Part shown: positions 46,844 to 59,881 of the stretch, piece after piece
Position numbering within the stretch: the first letter of the stretch is position 1
How the letters are laid out: each line of letters opens with the position of its first letter
Source of the DNA: Allantophomopsis cytisporea
Taxonomy: Eukaryota; Ascomycota; Leotiomycetes; Phacidiales; Phacidiaceae
NCBI GenBank assembly: GCA_024752435.1
Contig: CP103023.1
Coordinates: 2,046,001-2,110,000 of the forward strand
Reading direction: 5' to 3'
Length of the DNA: 64,000 nt
Made by a program: the position numbers and the translations under genes
Notes under the pieces: model-generated
What the model saw: the letters and a program-made list of their open reading frames with translations, nothing else
Told to the model about the DNA's origin: nothing
Databases searched by the model: none

Positions 46844-48779
46844 TCAAGCTCTCTTCAGGCCAGAGTCAATTTGATCAACGACGGTCTTGCTGGTGTAGGT
46901 GCTCCAATCTCTGCAGCCCTGTTGCAAGGAGCTTGGGATGTTGATCTTGGCAACGTTGGCGGGCTGTTCGAGGATGGTGACGTAGAGACCGGCGGACACG
47001 TGCCATGCGATATGGCAATGGAATGGCCAGGCACCTGGGTTGTCAAGCTGGACTTGCACAACCATGTGGTAGCCGACGGGTAGGAGCTGTGTATCGCGAC
47101 GCTGTGGGTTGGATGGGTTGGTTACGCTGGATCCGTCCCATGGGCCTGAGCCGACGGACAGGACTTGATAGTTGTGGCCGTGCATGTGCATTGGGTGGGG
47201 AGCTGGTGAATTATTGAACAACGAGAAGGTAGCACTTTTGTTGGTGCCCATGTTGTAGACATTCCACTCGGGTGGGAATGTGAGGTTGCCCTTGTTGGCT
47301 TGAAGCAGAACTGGGTTGTTGTAGTTTCCACGGAAAGTCTGGCCGTTCATGGTCCAAACAAAAATGTTAGATGCGTTGAAACCACCGCTTACTTCGATAT
47401 TCTTGACAGTATCAGGACTTGAGGTAGACGCAATAGAGTAGACAGGAACAGTCTTGGAGAGATCATCATTGGAGCAGAGACCGTCATCCGGGGCATTGGT
47501 GGCAGTAGAGTTTGGAACTTGGTTGGGGCCGGCTTTGTCGTAAAGAACTGCAGCAAGAGCAAATGGCTGGTTGGCCGGGGAGCACGCAACTGAGATGTTA
47601 GAGCGCATCCAGTAAGCATTGGTGGATATGCCAGTGGCAGTAACCAAAATATCACTACGCTGGCCAACTCCAAGAGTAACAACATCAGTGGTATATGGTA
47701 CGATGGGAACGAAGTCATTGGCAATGACTGTAAGCTGGTGACCATCAATACTGAACTTCTGAGTTCCTTCGGCACCAGCATTGATCAAGCGAAGACGATG
47801 GGTTTTGCCTGTAGTAAACTTGAACTTTGCCAAACCAGCATTGGTGGTACATGGCAAAGTGGTCGATGTGCAGTTGAAGTCCATTTTTCCGTTAATTAAG
47901 TTGTTGTCCGAAGCTGGAATAATCTGTCCAAAGTTCTTGGTGTTGGTCAAAACATTTTCCAAGATATCAAAGTACGATGTGTGGTAATAATCCGTCAAGA
48001 ATACTGGTCCGAGGTCAATATCATAATTCGAGTTCTTTGGACCATGAATTACGATTGGACCGAGGAGACCATCAGCGTATTGAGCAGAGTAGTGCGAGTG
48101 GTACCAAGAAGTGCCATAAGTATCAGCCTGGAAGTTGTATTGGAAAGTAGAACCGGGAGCAATTGGGCATTGAGAGACAGCAGCGACACCATCGTAGTAT
48201 TGTGTTTTCTTTTGCAAGAAACCGTGCCAGTGGAAACCGATGCCTTCTGTTGGAGAACTGATGTGATTGTGAACAGTGACTTGAATTTGATCACCCCAAT
48301 TGGCCTCAATGAGTGGACCAGGGAATGCGCCGTTGATGAGAATGACTGAAAGAAAGTTAGTCATGTGATCTACATTTATTAGCAAAATTGACAGTTACCA
48401 TTCTTCTGTACGCCATCTGGCGCGATAATGCCTCTGGTCACAGTGAAATCATAGTAACGAGTGACTCCAGTTGTGGGTGGGTTATGAGGGCTTGAACTGT
48501 TAGCGAATATCTTTTGTATACAAGATAAACATCACATACTCTGTGTTAGTCGTCGTAGATGTTCCCCATGGATATCCATTGGGTAGCGGGTTGCTTGTCA
48601 AGAAAGGTGGCAACAGGGGCGAGTTCACTGTTCCGAGTTGAGATGAACTGATCAACGGTCAGTATTTGCTTCAATGAGAGGGTGGCAAGGATGACTAACC
48701 CAACCTGCTGGGACTGTGTAAGGTTAGATGCAAGAGTAACAGCTCCCTTGAGGAGGGAGTTAATCAAATCCTTCTTCAT
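46844..48779 (-). CDS. Laccase (multicopper oxidase), asco-laccase type
   Basis: Four exons, 48779-48700, 48647-48540, 48496-48399 and 48345-46844, give 595 residues. The copper motifs are all present: GIGFHWHGF (His about 134 and 136), TYGTSWYHSHYS, PHPMHMHGHNYQV and the late HCHIAWHVSAGL with the T1 Cys. The C-terminal DSGLKRA matches the DSG(L/I/V) C-terminus of ascomycete laccases, after which residues are removed on maturation. The enzyme oxidises phenols with reduction of oxygen to water; roles include pigment synthesis, lignin and phenol detoxification. The predicted N-terminus (MKKDLINSLLKGAVTLASN) is a weak signal sequence because a lysine interrupts the hydrophobic part. The first intron has donor GTTAGT, acceptor ATCAG and a good branch point (TACTGAC). 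The gene converges with GPI16. Confidence 0.93.
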
Positions 48780-49812
48780 ATTGAGTCTGGGATTCGCCTT
48801 GTTTGTGAATGTTTCAAGTGATTGCTGTGTGAAGATAGAACGAGACTGAGAGAAATTGAGCAAGTTATATATTCAAGTCAAGCATTCAAAAATAAGCCTC
48901 TTGATCTAGAATAGATCTCATTAAGGCACCAGCTGGGGCTAAGTTTGACTGCGCATGTTACTGAAAATTATGTAAAGCTTAACACACAGCCTGATCTCCA
49001 TCGTATTGCCTCCCGGACATCCTTCGCCTGGGATGAGGGCTTGGACAAATGAAGAATCCGATATCACACCTTTATTTTAGTGCCCGACAACTAAATTTGA
49101 GGGTTAAAGAATGTCACTATGGGAAGTTCAGGTGTGAACTCAGCTGATGTGAGGAGTTCTAGGAGAAAACTGGGCACCAAAAGGTGGGATGCTAGGGAGA
49201 GTGTGGGAGATTGGAAGGGTGTATTGTTGACATTGACAGATGTAGAGCTGAGACGCTAAAATCCCATACGAAATGGGAAGAGCTTTAGCGGTCGATTATA
49301 TTTGTGGAGATCCATGTGTAAATCCACAGCCATGTTGGAGCATATGCTTTTGCCCAGATTTCCTTTTTGGGCCGGCCAATCCACGTGTGTATGCGGAGAG
49401 AACAAGCCTTCAAGGTTGGTCGTTACCCGAAGAGGCGGTAAAAGCCTTCAAGCATTTCCGGGATGATAATCCAGAATAGACCGGGCTCTGCATCTGGGGC
49501 GTGGTGGTTTTCATCCGAACCACAGATTTCGAATATCATTTTGGGCTATTGGTAGATGCCGTGTAAGCTCACGCCGGAAAGCTTGGCCACGCCTTTGCCC
49601 AAATGACAGCAGTGGGCTTACTTGGAAGTCATGATTCGAAGATATAGATCGGGAGGTGGAGAGAAGCCCACTTTAGCGTCGGCATACAAGAGCATACTCT
49701 TGGTAATGATAGCTCATACGAACGATGAATGTACAGGATGGTGGTTCCATGCTGAGGAGTCTTCTGAATGGGCCGGTTCAAACGAAGGAGGAGGGTCGAG
49801 GTGGACGTTGAG

Positions 49813-49855
49813 GCTTACGCTCACGCTCATGCTCATGCTCATGCTCATGCTCACG
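49813..49855. repeat. CTCACG/CTCATG hexanucleotide repeat
   Basis: Seven hexamer units in a row. They encode Ala-His or His-Ala dipeptides in one plus frame, but the surrounding frame is not convincing as a gene. Confidence 0.85.
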
Positions 49856-50708
49856 CCCCATACGCTCATACGCCCTCCTCATGTATCCAATGCTCCGCAC
49901 GCACTTTGACAGAATGCATGGCCCAGCTTGTAAACGACAGTATTGACATGCGCACCACTGCCATGGATGGGGTAAGCTGTTGTCAAGCCACAGGCAGCGT
50001 CAGAGAGAATATCCAAGCCGTACAGTCAGTACCTTTGCACTAGTCCTGTGGTCAAGGAACGAGCAGTGGATATGCACTCATGGGGAGGATACTTTTGCTC
50101 GTGTGAATGCTATTCTCGTAAGGATGCAAGCCCGCGCTCTGTCTAATTAGTTCAAAATGGACTGTGGAGGCCAATGATGCTATAATAATCGGCGTGGGCG
50201 ACGTTGAGCTTGGTTGAATCGGTACTTTATTGCTTTGACGTGAAGTCCGAAGAAGATTCACTAAGGGAGAATGAGGTCAAGGCGGACCGACTTTACATCC
50301 TTCTGGACCGCAGAGCACAACGTGCGTTCAGGTGAAGAATGGTAAGCTTACTTCTCTGAGCCACCGTTCCCCCATGTTGTATGAATGGAGTATCCATACA
50401 GACCGCGCATCTACACTTTAGAGTAAAGTTTATGATTTTTCTTTTTTCTTTTTTCTTTTCTCTTTTCTTCTATGATTACCACAGGGATCGATGATTCGCG
50501 GCTCCAAGTCAAGGGCCAGGTGCTCGTATTCCTTGTGCATAGGAGAAACAACAACTGTACATAGTAAGTACAAGCATTTACTGGGCAAGGGTCGTGGCAA
50601 CGGCACACAAGATGGCATATTCTACAAGATATGTGTGTTGTTTACAAGGATATACTATGATTCTCCCGGGTTTACGTAGTGTTGTTATCCTGTCTAGACT
50701 AGGCATAT

Positions 50709-50766
50709 GAGGGTTGAGGGTTGACGGTTGGGGTTGACGGTTAGGGTTGACGGTTGACGGTTGACG
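50709..50766. repeat. GGTTGAC / GGTTAGG degenerate heptamer repeat
   Basis: About eight G-rich units of 7 bp or so (gggttgagg, gacggttggggtt, gacggttagggtt) on the plus strand. One unit contains TTAGGG, the common fungal telomere word, but the array is not telomeric. Confidence 0.8.
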
Positions 50767-51190
50767 ATCACTGAACCCTATGATATGTGTGATCCGTCTG
50801 CTGGAACTGTTCCTGAATTTCATGTTACTATTTTATCTTATTTTGTTCTATTCAATTCTATTTCAGATTCCACTATATTGAATTCCTTGACCGTCTGCAA
50901 CCAAAGTGCACACATGTAAGGTACACCAGTATGTACATACACATGATAAAGTGATGCAAAGCCACATGCGTACGCCTTGAGCATGACAACTATCATGGCC
51001 CCTACATGAGGAGAGTGGCGAGATGATGTCTGTCAAATCATCTGTGGAGATCAATCAGATCATGCTTTTTGGCCAAATTAGATCTGTCATGCCATTACCC
51101 GAATGATTCTAACCTTAGCAAACAAAATACACCAGCCATGACTCTATGGTACAGCCTCATACCACCTGAGGGGTTGGGTGCGAGAGGATG

Positions 51191-51226
51191 ATTGATCGTT
51201 GATCGTTGATCGTTGATTGTTGATCG
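51191..51226. repeat. TTGATCG heptamer repeat
   Basis: Four to five near-perfect copies of GATCGTT; one copy has a single base change. Confidence 0.85.
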
Positions 51227-54200
51227 CCGGAGGGATTATCATCATTGACTTACTTCTCCAGCGGAATTACATAGGAGAAATACAATGAATGACATACATA
51301 TTCGACACATACTGGGGAATGCTGGGGAATGCTTGAGCACCCAAGACACCTCCCCACAAACCCTAAACGCTTACCCGCATGACCTTGTTCCTCGGATATC
51401 CACAGTGCAACAACAACGTGGTCAAAACATCATCATCATCATTCTACATGCTTGTACATACATACACAGTACGTATGTATCCTCATTTGACTTGATTCAC
51501 CCTATTCAGCTTGCTCTCACGCATGCATACATACATACATATATACATATGTACATATGTACTTTGTTCTTATGTACCATCTCATGAATACCATGCTCAA
51601 GATGCAGCATGCCTGCTGTTACCATCTGCTGGAAGTCGACAGTAATGCCAATGCAAAGTAACGTACTGGCGGTACCTTACAGCCGCTGAACTCTGGATAC
51701 TTAACTCAAAACTAAGCCCAGAACCTTGGGACATGAGTTCCCTGGATATGAATAATACCTTACGCATGCTATGGTACTGTTCATACTCTATTCTATTTAC
51801 TACATTACTTGAGTACAATATGCTCATTAATCTAAACTTAGTGCTCATATCGATGCGGGAGGACCCCACCCCCACATGCTCAGATACTGTAACGAACATT
51901 TCTCTGGTTCCTGAGTGTATGAATACTCATACGTGAACACCGTCGAAACTCAATAATGGTATCCATCAATTAAAGCCTGGAAATGATAAGATTTACGTCC
52001 AAGATAACCGCACCACCACAGCTCACTAATATTCCATGAATAGAAGCGGGAAACAGTCAGCGTGCTGAAATCTGGCCCAATAAAAGTGCCTAAGCGACCT
52101 AGAGGATGATACAGCTCAATCAACCAGCTCAGTCCTTTTTTGTTGAGTCATACGACTCTGTGCCGTCATACATATATGCAGAATCCATAACTCGTTGTTG
52201 TTAGTGGCGCCGAGCCAACGAAACCTTGATGATGCGCTCTGCCTTGTCATGATCCCTTCGGACGTCCGGTCGAATACCAATATTCGATGAATGGCGTGCG
52301 CCTCTTAATGAACATTTTTACTCAAACGATCATGTGATATTCGTTCCCGAAGAATACGAAGACCATTGGTGAGGCAATTCCATTGTCTCTTGCATCGTTC
52401 TATGATTACTTCTTCAGACCGCACTGCCAGCATTCAAAGGATAGAGACTGTCTGCCAAGGATGGGGCAACAATGATCGTACTGCATGCCATTCTGCGTGC
52501 CACACGACCATTCTTCTTTTCAAATTTTATTCTTTTCTCACCAAATCATTTTCCAGCAGAAATGCTTCGTTCACGTTAGTTCGGGTTCCTTAATACCTGT
52601 CAGCGCAGGTACAATGCCCGTACAGCTCGGTGAGTTCAAGCCAGCCCATGCATCAATGATTTCACTCGGTATTGACTCCTGAACATTGAGTTAGAGATTT
52701 GGCATATGATTATTAACTTCAGAGCCGTCGTGGCAGGTATTAGCATAGGGTAGATGGAAAGCTTCTTAATGCTATTTCCAGCATCGCATGTATTCCGTGT
52801 TTTAGTAAAGGTAAAGTGAAATTAGACATGACTTCTGGGCGACAGCTCTAAAGGGAGAGAAAAAGTATCCAGAAAGTTTTCAGACGGAGGACTATCTTAA
52901 GAATTATACTCTACTGAGTAACAAATCCACAGGAGATATCAGACAGTAATTTAAGGCTGACGAGGACCAAGGACTGACTTCCCACCGTATGAATCGTACA
53001 TGTGGCTCTAGGATTCCCAAAGAGCCCGTATTAACGATCTCCGGAAACCCCTATTCTTCTTCTTGAATAGATCACGAGGAAGATTCTATGCTTGTGAGTT
53101 GTCGACCTAGGTGATATGTTCTCGTATTCTCGAGCAAGTGATTGCGGAAACCAGGTAATTACAGTATATTAGCTTCTTAATAGATAAGTACGGAGCAACC
53201 TCAATCTAGATTCTGAAATATTGACATTATTACAACCATGTGGCTGTAGAAGTTGTACAACACTCATACCTCACATGTACATGTATACTTTATTAATCGA
53301 AATCTCGCATATGCATGCACGCCATGGGACTTACAAGAGCAGCAGCTCTACATGCACAAAAGGCTCCAAACTTGTACCCACAGTGCGAGGATACTTGGAA
53401 AATCCCGTCACCGCCAGAAGGTAAATCTCTCTGATGTTACTATTTGCAGCAATACGGTCGAAGTAACATGTGGCATAGGCATGTGGCTGAGGTTGAGGCT
53501 CGATATCTGACGTGTATATACTTTGTTACGCCAAAGACCGGTTGACACTCCGGTGACTACTGGACATGCAGCCTGATAGACGTAATTTGAACTAGGAAAA
53601 CGGACTTCCTTTTGCTGGAAATTCAAATCTGTCTTGACCGCATAAATGTTGCGTGTAGTTCTCCAGGACACCAGGAGCAGAACTCTGCGAACCGCTGTCA
53701 AAATACCCGTATAGCAGATGCACATTCTGAGACGATGGACTCTTCAGAGTCTGTGGAAGGTAAGACTAAGATCAGAGTTGAGGGTGTCCCTGGTGTCTGT
53801 GACCATACTTACCAAACTTCTTGGTTTGTTCAAGGTTCTGATCAAATACGATATAGTGGCCGATTTTTGGCATCATTCCGTAAGCATATGCTTAGCCTTG
53901 GAGGGAATAATCCCAAAATGAAGAAATTCTGAATTCTATGGTTCTTAACTCTGAAGTGTTTCTCCGTGAAGCAGACAAGTGGAAACAGGGATTTGAAAAT
54001 TGACCGAGTGTCGTGGAGCTCCGACAGGACATGATGAGCTATTGTTATTATACAGACTTACTTCACGAACAAAACAGGCTTGTCCATCTACTAAGATACA
54101 GGATTAATAATGCAACATATAGCTTCGCTTGCGTTTTCTATTCAGAGTTAGACAATAAAGCTCATATTTTGCAAATGATACGTAGTGTTTTATGCAACAC

Positions 54201-55367
54201 TATTTCCATTCCATCAAAGGACTCGCTCACCTACCTCAGTAAAGTTTCCCCGAACCAGATATCACGTAGGAGTCTCTAGAGTTTACATAAGCTCCTAAGG
54301 TTGCAAGAAGTCTAGAACTTCTTCACCGTTCTGCCTTTTCTCAACGGGGATATCTCGGCGACGGAACTACCAATGTCAAATACAAAAATAGCAGCGATAC
54401 TGAACAGTGTTATGATCATCTGCCACTAGTAAACAGTAAGTTTTGACACATACTTTGCAGTTCCTGAATGGGAGAGGCCGAAATATATGGCACCAGTGTA
54501 GTTTTCAAGTGTGGGGTGTGATATCTGAGTTACTGCTAGTGTAGTACTCTTGTAATTTCACACAATATGCTTTACGGAAACTCTTTTATGATTCTACTGA
54601 TCATACTTCTGCGGGATTGAAGTCTATAAAAATGACATCTACATGCCTCTAAGATACGGCTGCTTACTGTAAGGCTCTTGGTAATACGTGGTATATGATT
54701 GGAAGGTGAAAATAAAGCTGTTGACTTTAGGTACAAGTGATATTTTTGCGTTCACTTGACATGATACTTCAGAGCCCCTCACGTGCTCCTCATAATCCTT
54801 TGAAGATCTAGATTTTTAACTCAAAGGTTAAGTCTCAACTGTCGGCATTTCTTTTCATTTTCTTTGCTCATATTCGACAAATTATACATTTCGTATGGGT
54901 AAAGGTATGTAGGATTTCTTTCAAAAGATCAAACCCTTGTATTCATTTTCAGGGTCCGAGTTCAAAGATCATTATCGATGAGAGAAGAGCTACTACAGAA
55001 AACCCATAAGGTAGTTTTATGATATTTTCGAACACAAAATGTTGCTACCAAGGATCATTGAATCCACGTGATGTGTATATATGCATAACCAACAATAATA
55101 GCTGATCGACACCAATCTCCGAAAACACGGCAGAATCCCACCGCCTGACAATGGAACCTCCCCAGCGCAACCAAGTACACATCTTTTGCGTTCACATTAC
55201 AAGCAAATACTATTCATTCTTCCATTCAACGCTCTTTCAAGCCCAAGTTTTTCCATATCTAACATACTGGCATTGATTGTTGAAAGAAAGCCGACATCCG
55301 TCGCAGAAGATCTCTTTTACTTCTCGTTTTAAGAACTAAGCTCTACCCAAGAGCCGCTCACGCAATC

Positions 55368-55934
55368 ATGGGCATCTGTTCCTCATGCCTGGGAAGAGGC
55401 AGACGTGAAAATGACTCAGACGTACGTTAATCTACTCCGTCGTCGGGACTTACTAACATTCCACAGAGCGAAAACCAGCGCCTCCTCTTCGATGACCCTC
55501 ATAACACGCAATACGGCAGTTTCGCGGATCAGCAGCCAGGCATTACACAGATTGACCCGCAAGATGTGGCACGCGAGAACGAGGCGCTACAAAAAGTGGT
55601 AGTCAAAACCTCACGGTAGGCTCTCCAACGCAGATAAGACGTCTTCTAGAGACATCGGATGCCCAAGAATGTCGCTGATTGTTCTAGAAATCTTGTCGAT
55701 ATCTTTCCTCTCCTTCCACACTCCGACCGTGATCCTGCAGGCTACACGGGCCAGGACGAGACAACCCGTCGCTATCAGGATGTGCTGGCAAAGGTTTCTG
55801 CCGATGATGACGAGGACGAGGAGGCGGACGATTGGCTGAGTGACGGAGAGCATACTTCTGGGAGTCCTGGTGTGGTGAAGCCAGAGGTCGGGCCCCTAGT
55901 GGAAAATTTACGGACAAGTGTTAGCATGAGGTAG
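55368..55934 (+). CDS. LAMTOR1/Meh1(Ego1)-like vacuole membrane anchor of the Rag GTPase complex
   Basis: Three exons, 55368-55421, 55467-55615 and 55688-55934, give 149 residues. The N-terminus MGICSSCLGRGRR has Gly2 for N-myristoylation and Cys4/Cys7 for palmitoylation. SENQRLLFDDPHNTQYGSF is followed by an amphipathic helical region (ARENEALQKVVVKTSRNLVD). LAMTOR1 in animals and Meh1/Ego1 in yeast start the same way and anchor the Ragulator/EGO complex to lysosome or vacuole, where it supports Rag GTPase and TORC1 signalling. Similarity is in pattern and in the helix, so the family call is good but not certain. The tail is acidic (DDDEDEEADDWLSDGE) and disordered. Donors are GTACGT and GTAGGC, with introns of 45 and 72 bp; the first is among the shortest in the window. 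The gene converges on the OYE gene, 246 bp away. Confidence 0.8.
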
Positions 55935-56180
55935 GGGTTGTTAGAATTTTTAAGGCGCAGGCGTTGAGGAAGATACCCATGGGCTCATCTGCTGGGAGAG
56001 ATGGGATTTGGGATACGCTCACATGGTATGATGGTGCATAACAAAACTGTTTTCATTTGTTGAGGACTTCGATCATTACATTCACATACTCCAACTGGGT
56101 TCTATTGTAGTAAAAGCATTGGCTTCGTGTTTAATCTGTTATCTAGTAATCTGAGACTTTCGTGCCCTGCAGTCTAGCAT

Positions 56181-57541
56181 TCACTTTTTAGGGGCTCCTG
56201 GTCTACCCCCAAATCCCCACCTAATCTGGTTGGCGACATTGATCTGAACACCCAACTCCTCCGCCCAGGTCCATACGAGTCCCGGGTTCTTTTGGAACAT
56301 GCGACCAACAAAAGCAACATCCAACGGCTCTCCTTCCTTTCCAGTCAAGAGATCATCGGCCTGCTTACCACTTGTAATAGTTCCTACAGTACCAACAAGC
56401 ATTTTGTCACCAACGGCCTTCTTGATTTCTCTCGCAAAAGGCGCCTGGTATCCTGGGCCGGGCTTAATATTCTGGCTTGGATGATTGCCGGCTGACGAAA
56501 CATCAAGGAAGTCAACACCACGGTCTGCAAGAATCTTGGCCAACTCCACAGAGTCCGAGACCTTCCACGAGTCGCCTTTATAGTCCTCAGCATTCTCAAG
56601 CCCATCTGTAGCGCTGATTCGCAGGAAGAGCGGCATGTCCTTCGGTATGTGCTTACGGGTGATGTCCACGATCTCAAGAGTCAGACGGGTACGGTTCTCA
56701 AAAGATCCACCATACTTGTCCTTGCGGTGGTTGGACGCTGGAGAAAGGAAGCTGTGCAAGAGGTATCCGTGGGCATTGTGAATCTCAACGACATCGACAC
56801 CGGCCTTGACGGCGCGCTTGACGGCATAGGCCCATGCAACCTTAAGCTCCTCGATCTCGTCTAGCGTCAATTCCTTAGGTGTGGCATGGTGCTTGTTGTA
56901 TGGAATTGCTGATGGGCCTTTGACGTTGCTGGGCCACCCATTGACGTCTTCCGTCGCGACGGCTCCACGGGACAGCCATGGGGCGACAGTACTGGCTTTT
57001 CTTCCGGCGTGGCCAAGCTGTATGCCGATCTTCTGGTTCTGAGAGTGTGCGAATTCGACAGCTTGCTTGATAGCTGCTGCCTGACTGTCTTTCCAGAGTC
57101 CTGCGTCTTCAGGTGTGATTCTGCCTTCAGGAACAACGGCTGTAGCCTCCATAAATGACAATCCCGGCCCGCGAGAAATTATGCCTCCCAAATGAGCTAC
57201 GTGCCAGGTGGTCTGGTGACCATCGTCCGAAGAGTACTGACAAAGAGGAGAGAGGAAAATGCGGTTCTGAAAAGTGGTGCCTCGGATCTTCAATGGCTGG
57301 AAAAGTTTGGGAATTGGGCGATTATCCGGCTGCGGATCTGATGCTGTACCCGACGGAGGATCCTGAGCTGGTGTGAAATATGAGATCTGCCAAGATTTAT
57401 CATCAGCTGCAAAGATTGATATAGGAATTGGGGTCAACTCACGCCCTTGGCTGGGATGTTAGGAAGCCCATGGTTGCCCTCTGGCGCTGGGCTATGGCCT
57501 TTGGCAATAGCATGGTGGGCGGTTACTTGTTCATTCGGCAT
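56181..57541 (-). CDS. Old yellow enzyme family NADH:flavin oxidoreductase (YqjM-like)
   Basis: Two exons, 57541-57443 and 57386-56181, separated by 56 bp, give 434 residues. The second exon joins at ATC so that PAKG continues into ISYFTPAQDPP. The TIM-barrel FMN enzyme marks are clear: LSPLCQYSS with the regulatory Cys near the flavin, WHVAHLGG, IQLGHAGRKAS, EIHNAHGYLLHSF with the two substrate-binding histidines, SNHRKDKYGGSFENR, FLRISATDG and VGTVGTITSG. The pair of His (H-N-A-H) points to the thermophilic-like/YqjM class, reducing activated C=C bonds with NADPH. The N-terminal 33 residues (MPNEQVTAHHAIAKGHSP) have no known role. Substrate is unknown. It lies downstream (minus) of a mannose-nucleotide gene, with 859 bp between. 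Confidence 0.9.
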
Positions 57542-58400
57542 GGTAGTGTGAATTCGTGATCGTATGCAAGGCTGGTTTGAAGAAGGTACAGGGTCCACAG
57601 GGTTTGGTTTCTTGGGATACAGGAAAGAAGTCAATCAAGTTTTCAGGGACAAGACATTTATATCGAGTACTGGTCGTCATTACATGAATAATAGGATTAA
57701 TCAGCTTCCATTGTTACTGCACATAGATGATGTAACCAGCCTGCACCAAATGACATATGCTACCATAACGGCACGCGCGGGAATAGCTGTGAATAATGCT
57801 CGTCGCTTTTGATTTAACCTTAAATCCCGCAACGCAACCCCAGTTTTGTTCCATTTAAGGCACGACTTGCCGATTTTATGACCTCAGATACGTTCACATA
57901 CTATTGTGGTGCATGTATTTTCTGTTTCAATCTTGCGAGCTATGCAACGCCAATGACGAAGCATCCCGGCACGCAATTGAGCACGTAACCCCGCTTTTAG
58001 AGTCCATCTTGAGCATTCAGTAAGCAAATATCTATTCTAGCAGAGCGCGTGAAATCCGATCCACTGCGTACGCAGTAAATCTCAATCGGTTGATGATTTA
58101 TTGGTTGGTTTCAATCATTGTAGACCAATAGTGATCCGAAAGGGAAAAAAAAAACACATTTGGATTCAATATCTGGGAATGCTACGATCCAAACTCAGAT
58201 GGTCGTTATCGTGAATATCACATCATTCCAGGATTAACTCATCTGAAATTGCAATTGCATATCTGAGGAACCGTCGAAACCATTGCATACCATACACCTT
58301 AACATCTGAAATATAAAATTGATTGGTCGAAATTTTATGGACCTAAATGCTGAAAACAATCCCCCAAAAAGACTCCAATTCTAGAGTAACTATGCGTTCT
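57542..58400. other. Intergenic region upstream of the OYE gene
   Basis: About 860 bp, with the OYE promoter at the left and the 3' UTR of the mannose-nucleotide gene at the right. A run of ten A is at about 58145. No gene was seen. Confidence 0.5.
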
Positions 58401-59881
58401 CTACATAATGACTTCGTTCGCAACATCCTACGTTAACTTGTTAGCTGGTATCTAAAGCAAATGTACTGAGGTGTCTTACCCTCTTGAGCTCCTTGAATGG
58501 CAAGCAAACACAGTTCTGGACGCGAACTTCATCACCAACGCCACATTCCTTGCCAAGAATTGTGATGCTCTGAACCTTAACACCGTTCTTGACGATACTG
58601 GTGTTGTGGCTGGTAACTGGAGTCGGTGTACCTTCAACACGAGCCCATGCGCCAACCTTGCTGTTCCAACCGATGATGGAGTAAAGTATGCAAGCATCGT
58701 GCTTGATTTCAGCATCCTCAAGGACGATAGACTCCTTGATTCTCACACCAGCACCAATGTGTACTCTTGGGCCAATAGAGACATTTGGACCAAGCTTGGC
58801 CGTTGGGTCGACATGGGCAGATGGGTGAATGAAGACTGGTGGGATAATGTTTGCTGATGGGGCTGAGAGCTCTTTCGAGCCGGTTTGCCATGCCTTTTGG
58901 AGGTAGAGGGCGTTGGCTGGGACGGCGGAACCAGCAGTCTTGATCTGTCTCCAGAAATCCTTGGTCTCATAGACAAAGAATTGCTTGCTGTCTGCCAAGT
59001 CACTGAGGATATCTTGCTCTAATCTGATGACCTCGTTCTTTTGGGAGTCTTCATCGTCTTGAAAGAAGGATGATTCGAGGTTCTCAGAGGATGGATAGGA
59101 ATAGAGGCGAGGACGGTCAGATCGGCGCTTGATAGCACTTCGAATCGATGGGAAGATGGTTTCGGTGGAGAAAAGATAGACACCACAGTTGATGAGGTTC
59201 GAGATGTGGGATTCGGGCTTCTCAACGTAATGGAGGACTCGACGACTGTGAGAATCCGAGACAATACAACCAAAGTTGCTAGCAGCATCTTCGCTGACAC
59301 GGGTCCCAAGAATAACAGCCTCGGCATCTCTCTCTTCGAAGAGTCTGAGCATGTCGAGTAATGGGAAGGAGCAGCAAACGTCGGCATTCAAGACAAAGAA
59401 GCGCTCTGGTCGGCCCTTAAGAATGGCATCACGGAAGTGATAAAGTCCTCCAGCAGTACCGAGCGCCTGATACTCGCGCAGGTACTTGATTGTAATTTGT
59501 GGGAATTCGGTAGAGGCGTCCTTGATGAAATCGCGGAAGACATGCTCTTCGTAATAACCGATCATGCATACTTCTTGAATATGAGGAACTTTTGCAATCG
59601 CGGTGAGACAGTGCCAGACGATAGGGTGGCCAGCGACCTCGAACAATGGCTATTAATTCGATTAGCTGCATTGCATGACAGCAATAGTAAAAATCAATAC
59701 CTTTGGCAGATCCAAAGACAATGGTCTGAATCTGGTTCCTCTCGAAGGTCCACCAACCTGAGCTCAAAATTAGTTAAATAGACCCTCGATGTCCAAGCTC
59801 GTCGCAACTTACAAGGATGACGGCCTTGGTGGCAGCGCCTTGGCCATTCGCCTTAGGATGATGAGGAATCTGAAGAGACAT
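58401..59881 (-). CDS. GDP-mannose pyrophosphorylase A-like nucleotidyltransferase
   Basis: Four exons, 59881-59813, 59757-59701, 59649-58480 and 58427-58401, give 440 residues. The nucleotide-binding signature spans the first two introns: KAVIL-VGGPSRGTRFRPLS, then LDLPK-PLFEVAGHP. Further marks are VCMIGYYEEH, FFVLNADVCCSFPLLDML, YVEKPESHISNLINCGVYLF and a left-handed beta-helix (VDPTAKLGPNVSIGPRVHIG, VRIKESIVLEDAEI). The last exon supplies DVANEVIM-stop, the usual end of the GMPP family; without it the protein would end in unrelated residues. The GTR signature with K-x-F replaced (GPSRGTRF) and the middle insert fit the A paralogue, which regulates GMPPB. Substrate (mannose-1-P/GTP) is inferred. 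GDP-mannose feeds N-glycans, mannoproteins and GPI anchors. Confidence 0.9.

Larger units (their letters stand above)
48780..55367. other. Gene-poor interval of about 6.6 kb
   Basis: No gene recognised between the laccase start and the LAMTOR1-like gene. Short open frames (about 60-105 codons) have random-looking translations. The left 500 bp probably serve as the laccase promoter. The interval holds tandem repeats at about 49813, 50709 and 51191, and an AT-richer right part (52.0-55.0 kb) without transposon motifs. Confidence 0.5.

Noticed and set aside
46855..48309. Several open frames overlapping the laccase gene on both strands
   Set aside because: Shadows of the laccase exons; the copper-motif frame explains the sequence.
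49273..49479. A 68-codon cysteine-containing frame on the plus strand upstream of the laccase gene (possible small secreted protein)
   Set aside because: No signal peptide, no clear cysteine pattern and position in the likely laccase promoter; more probably chance.
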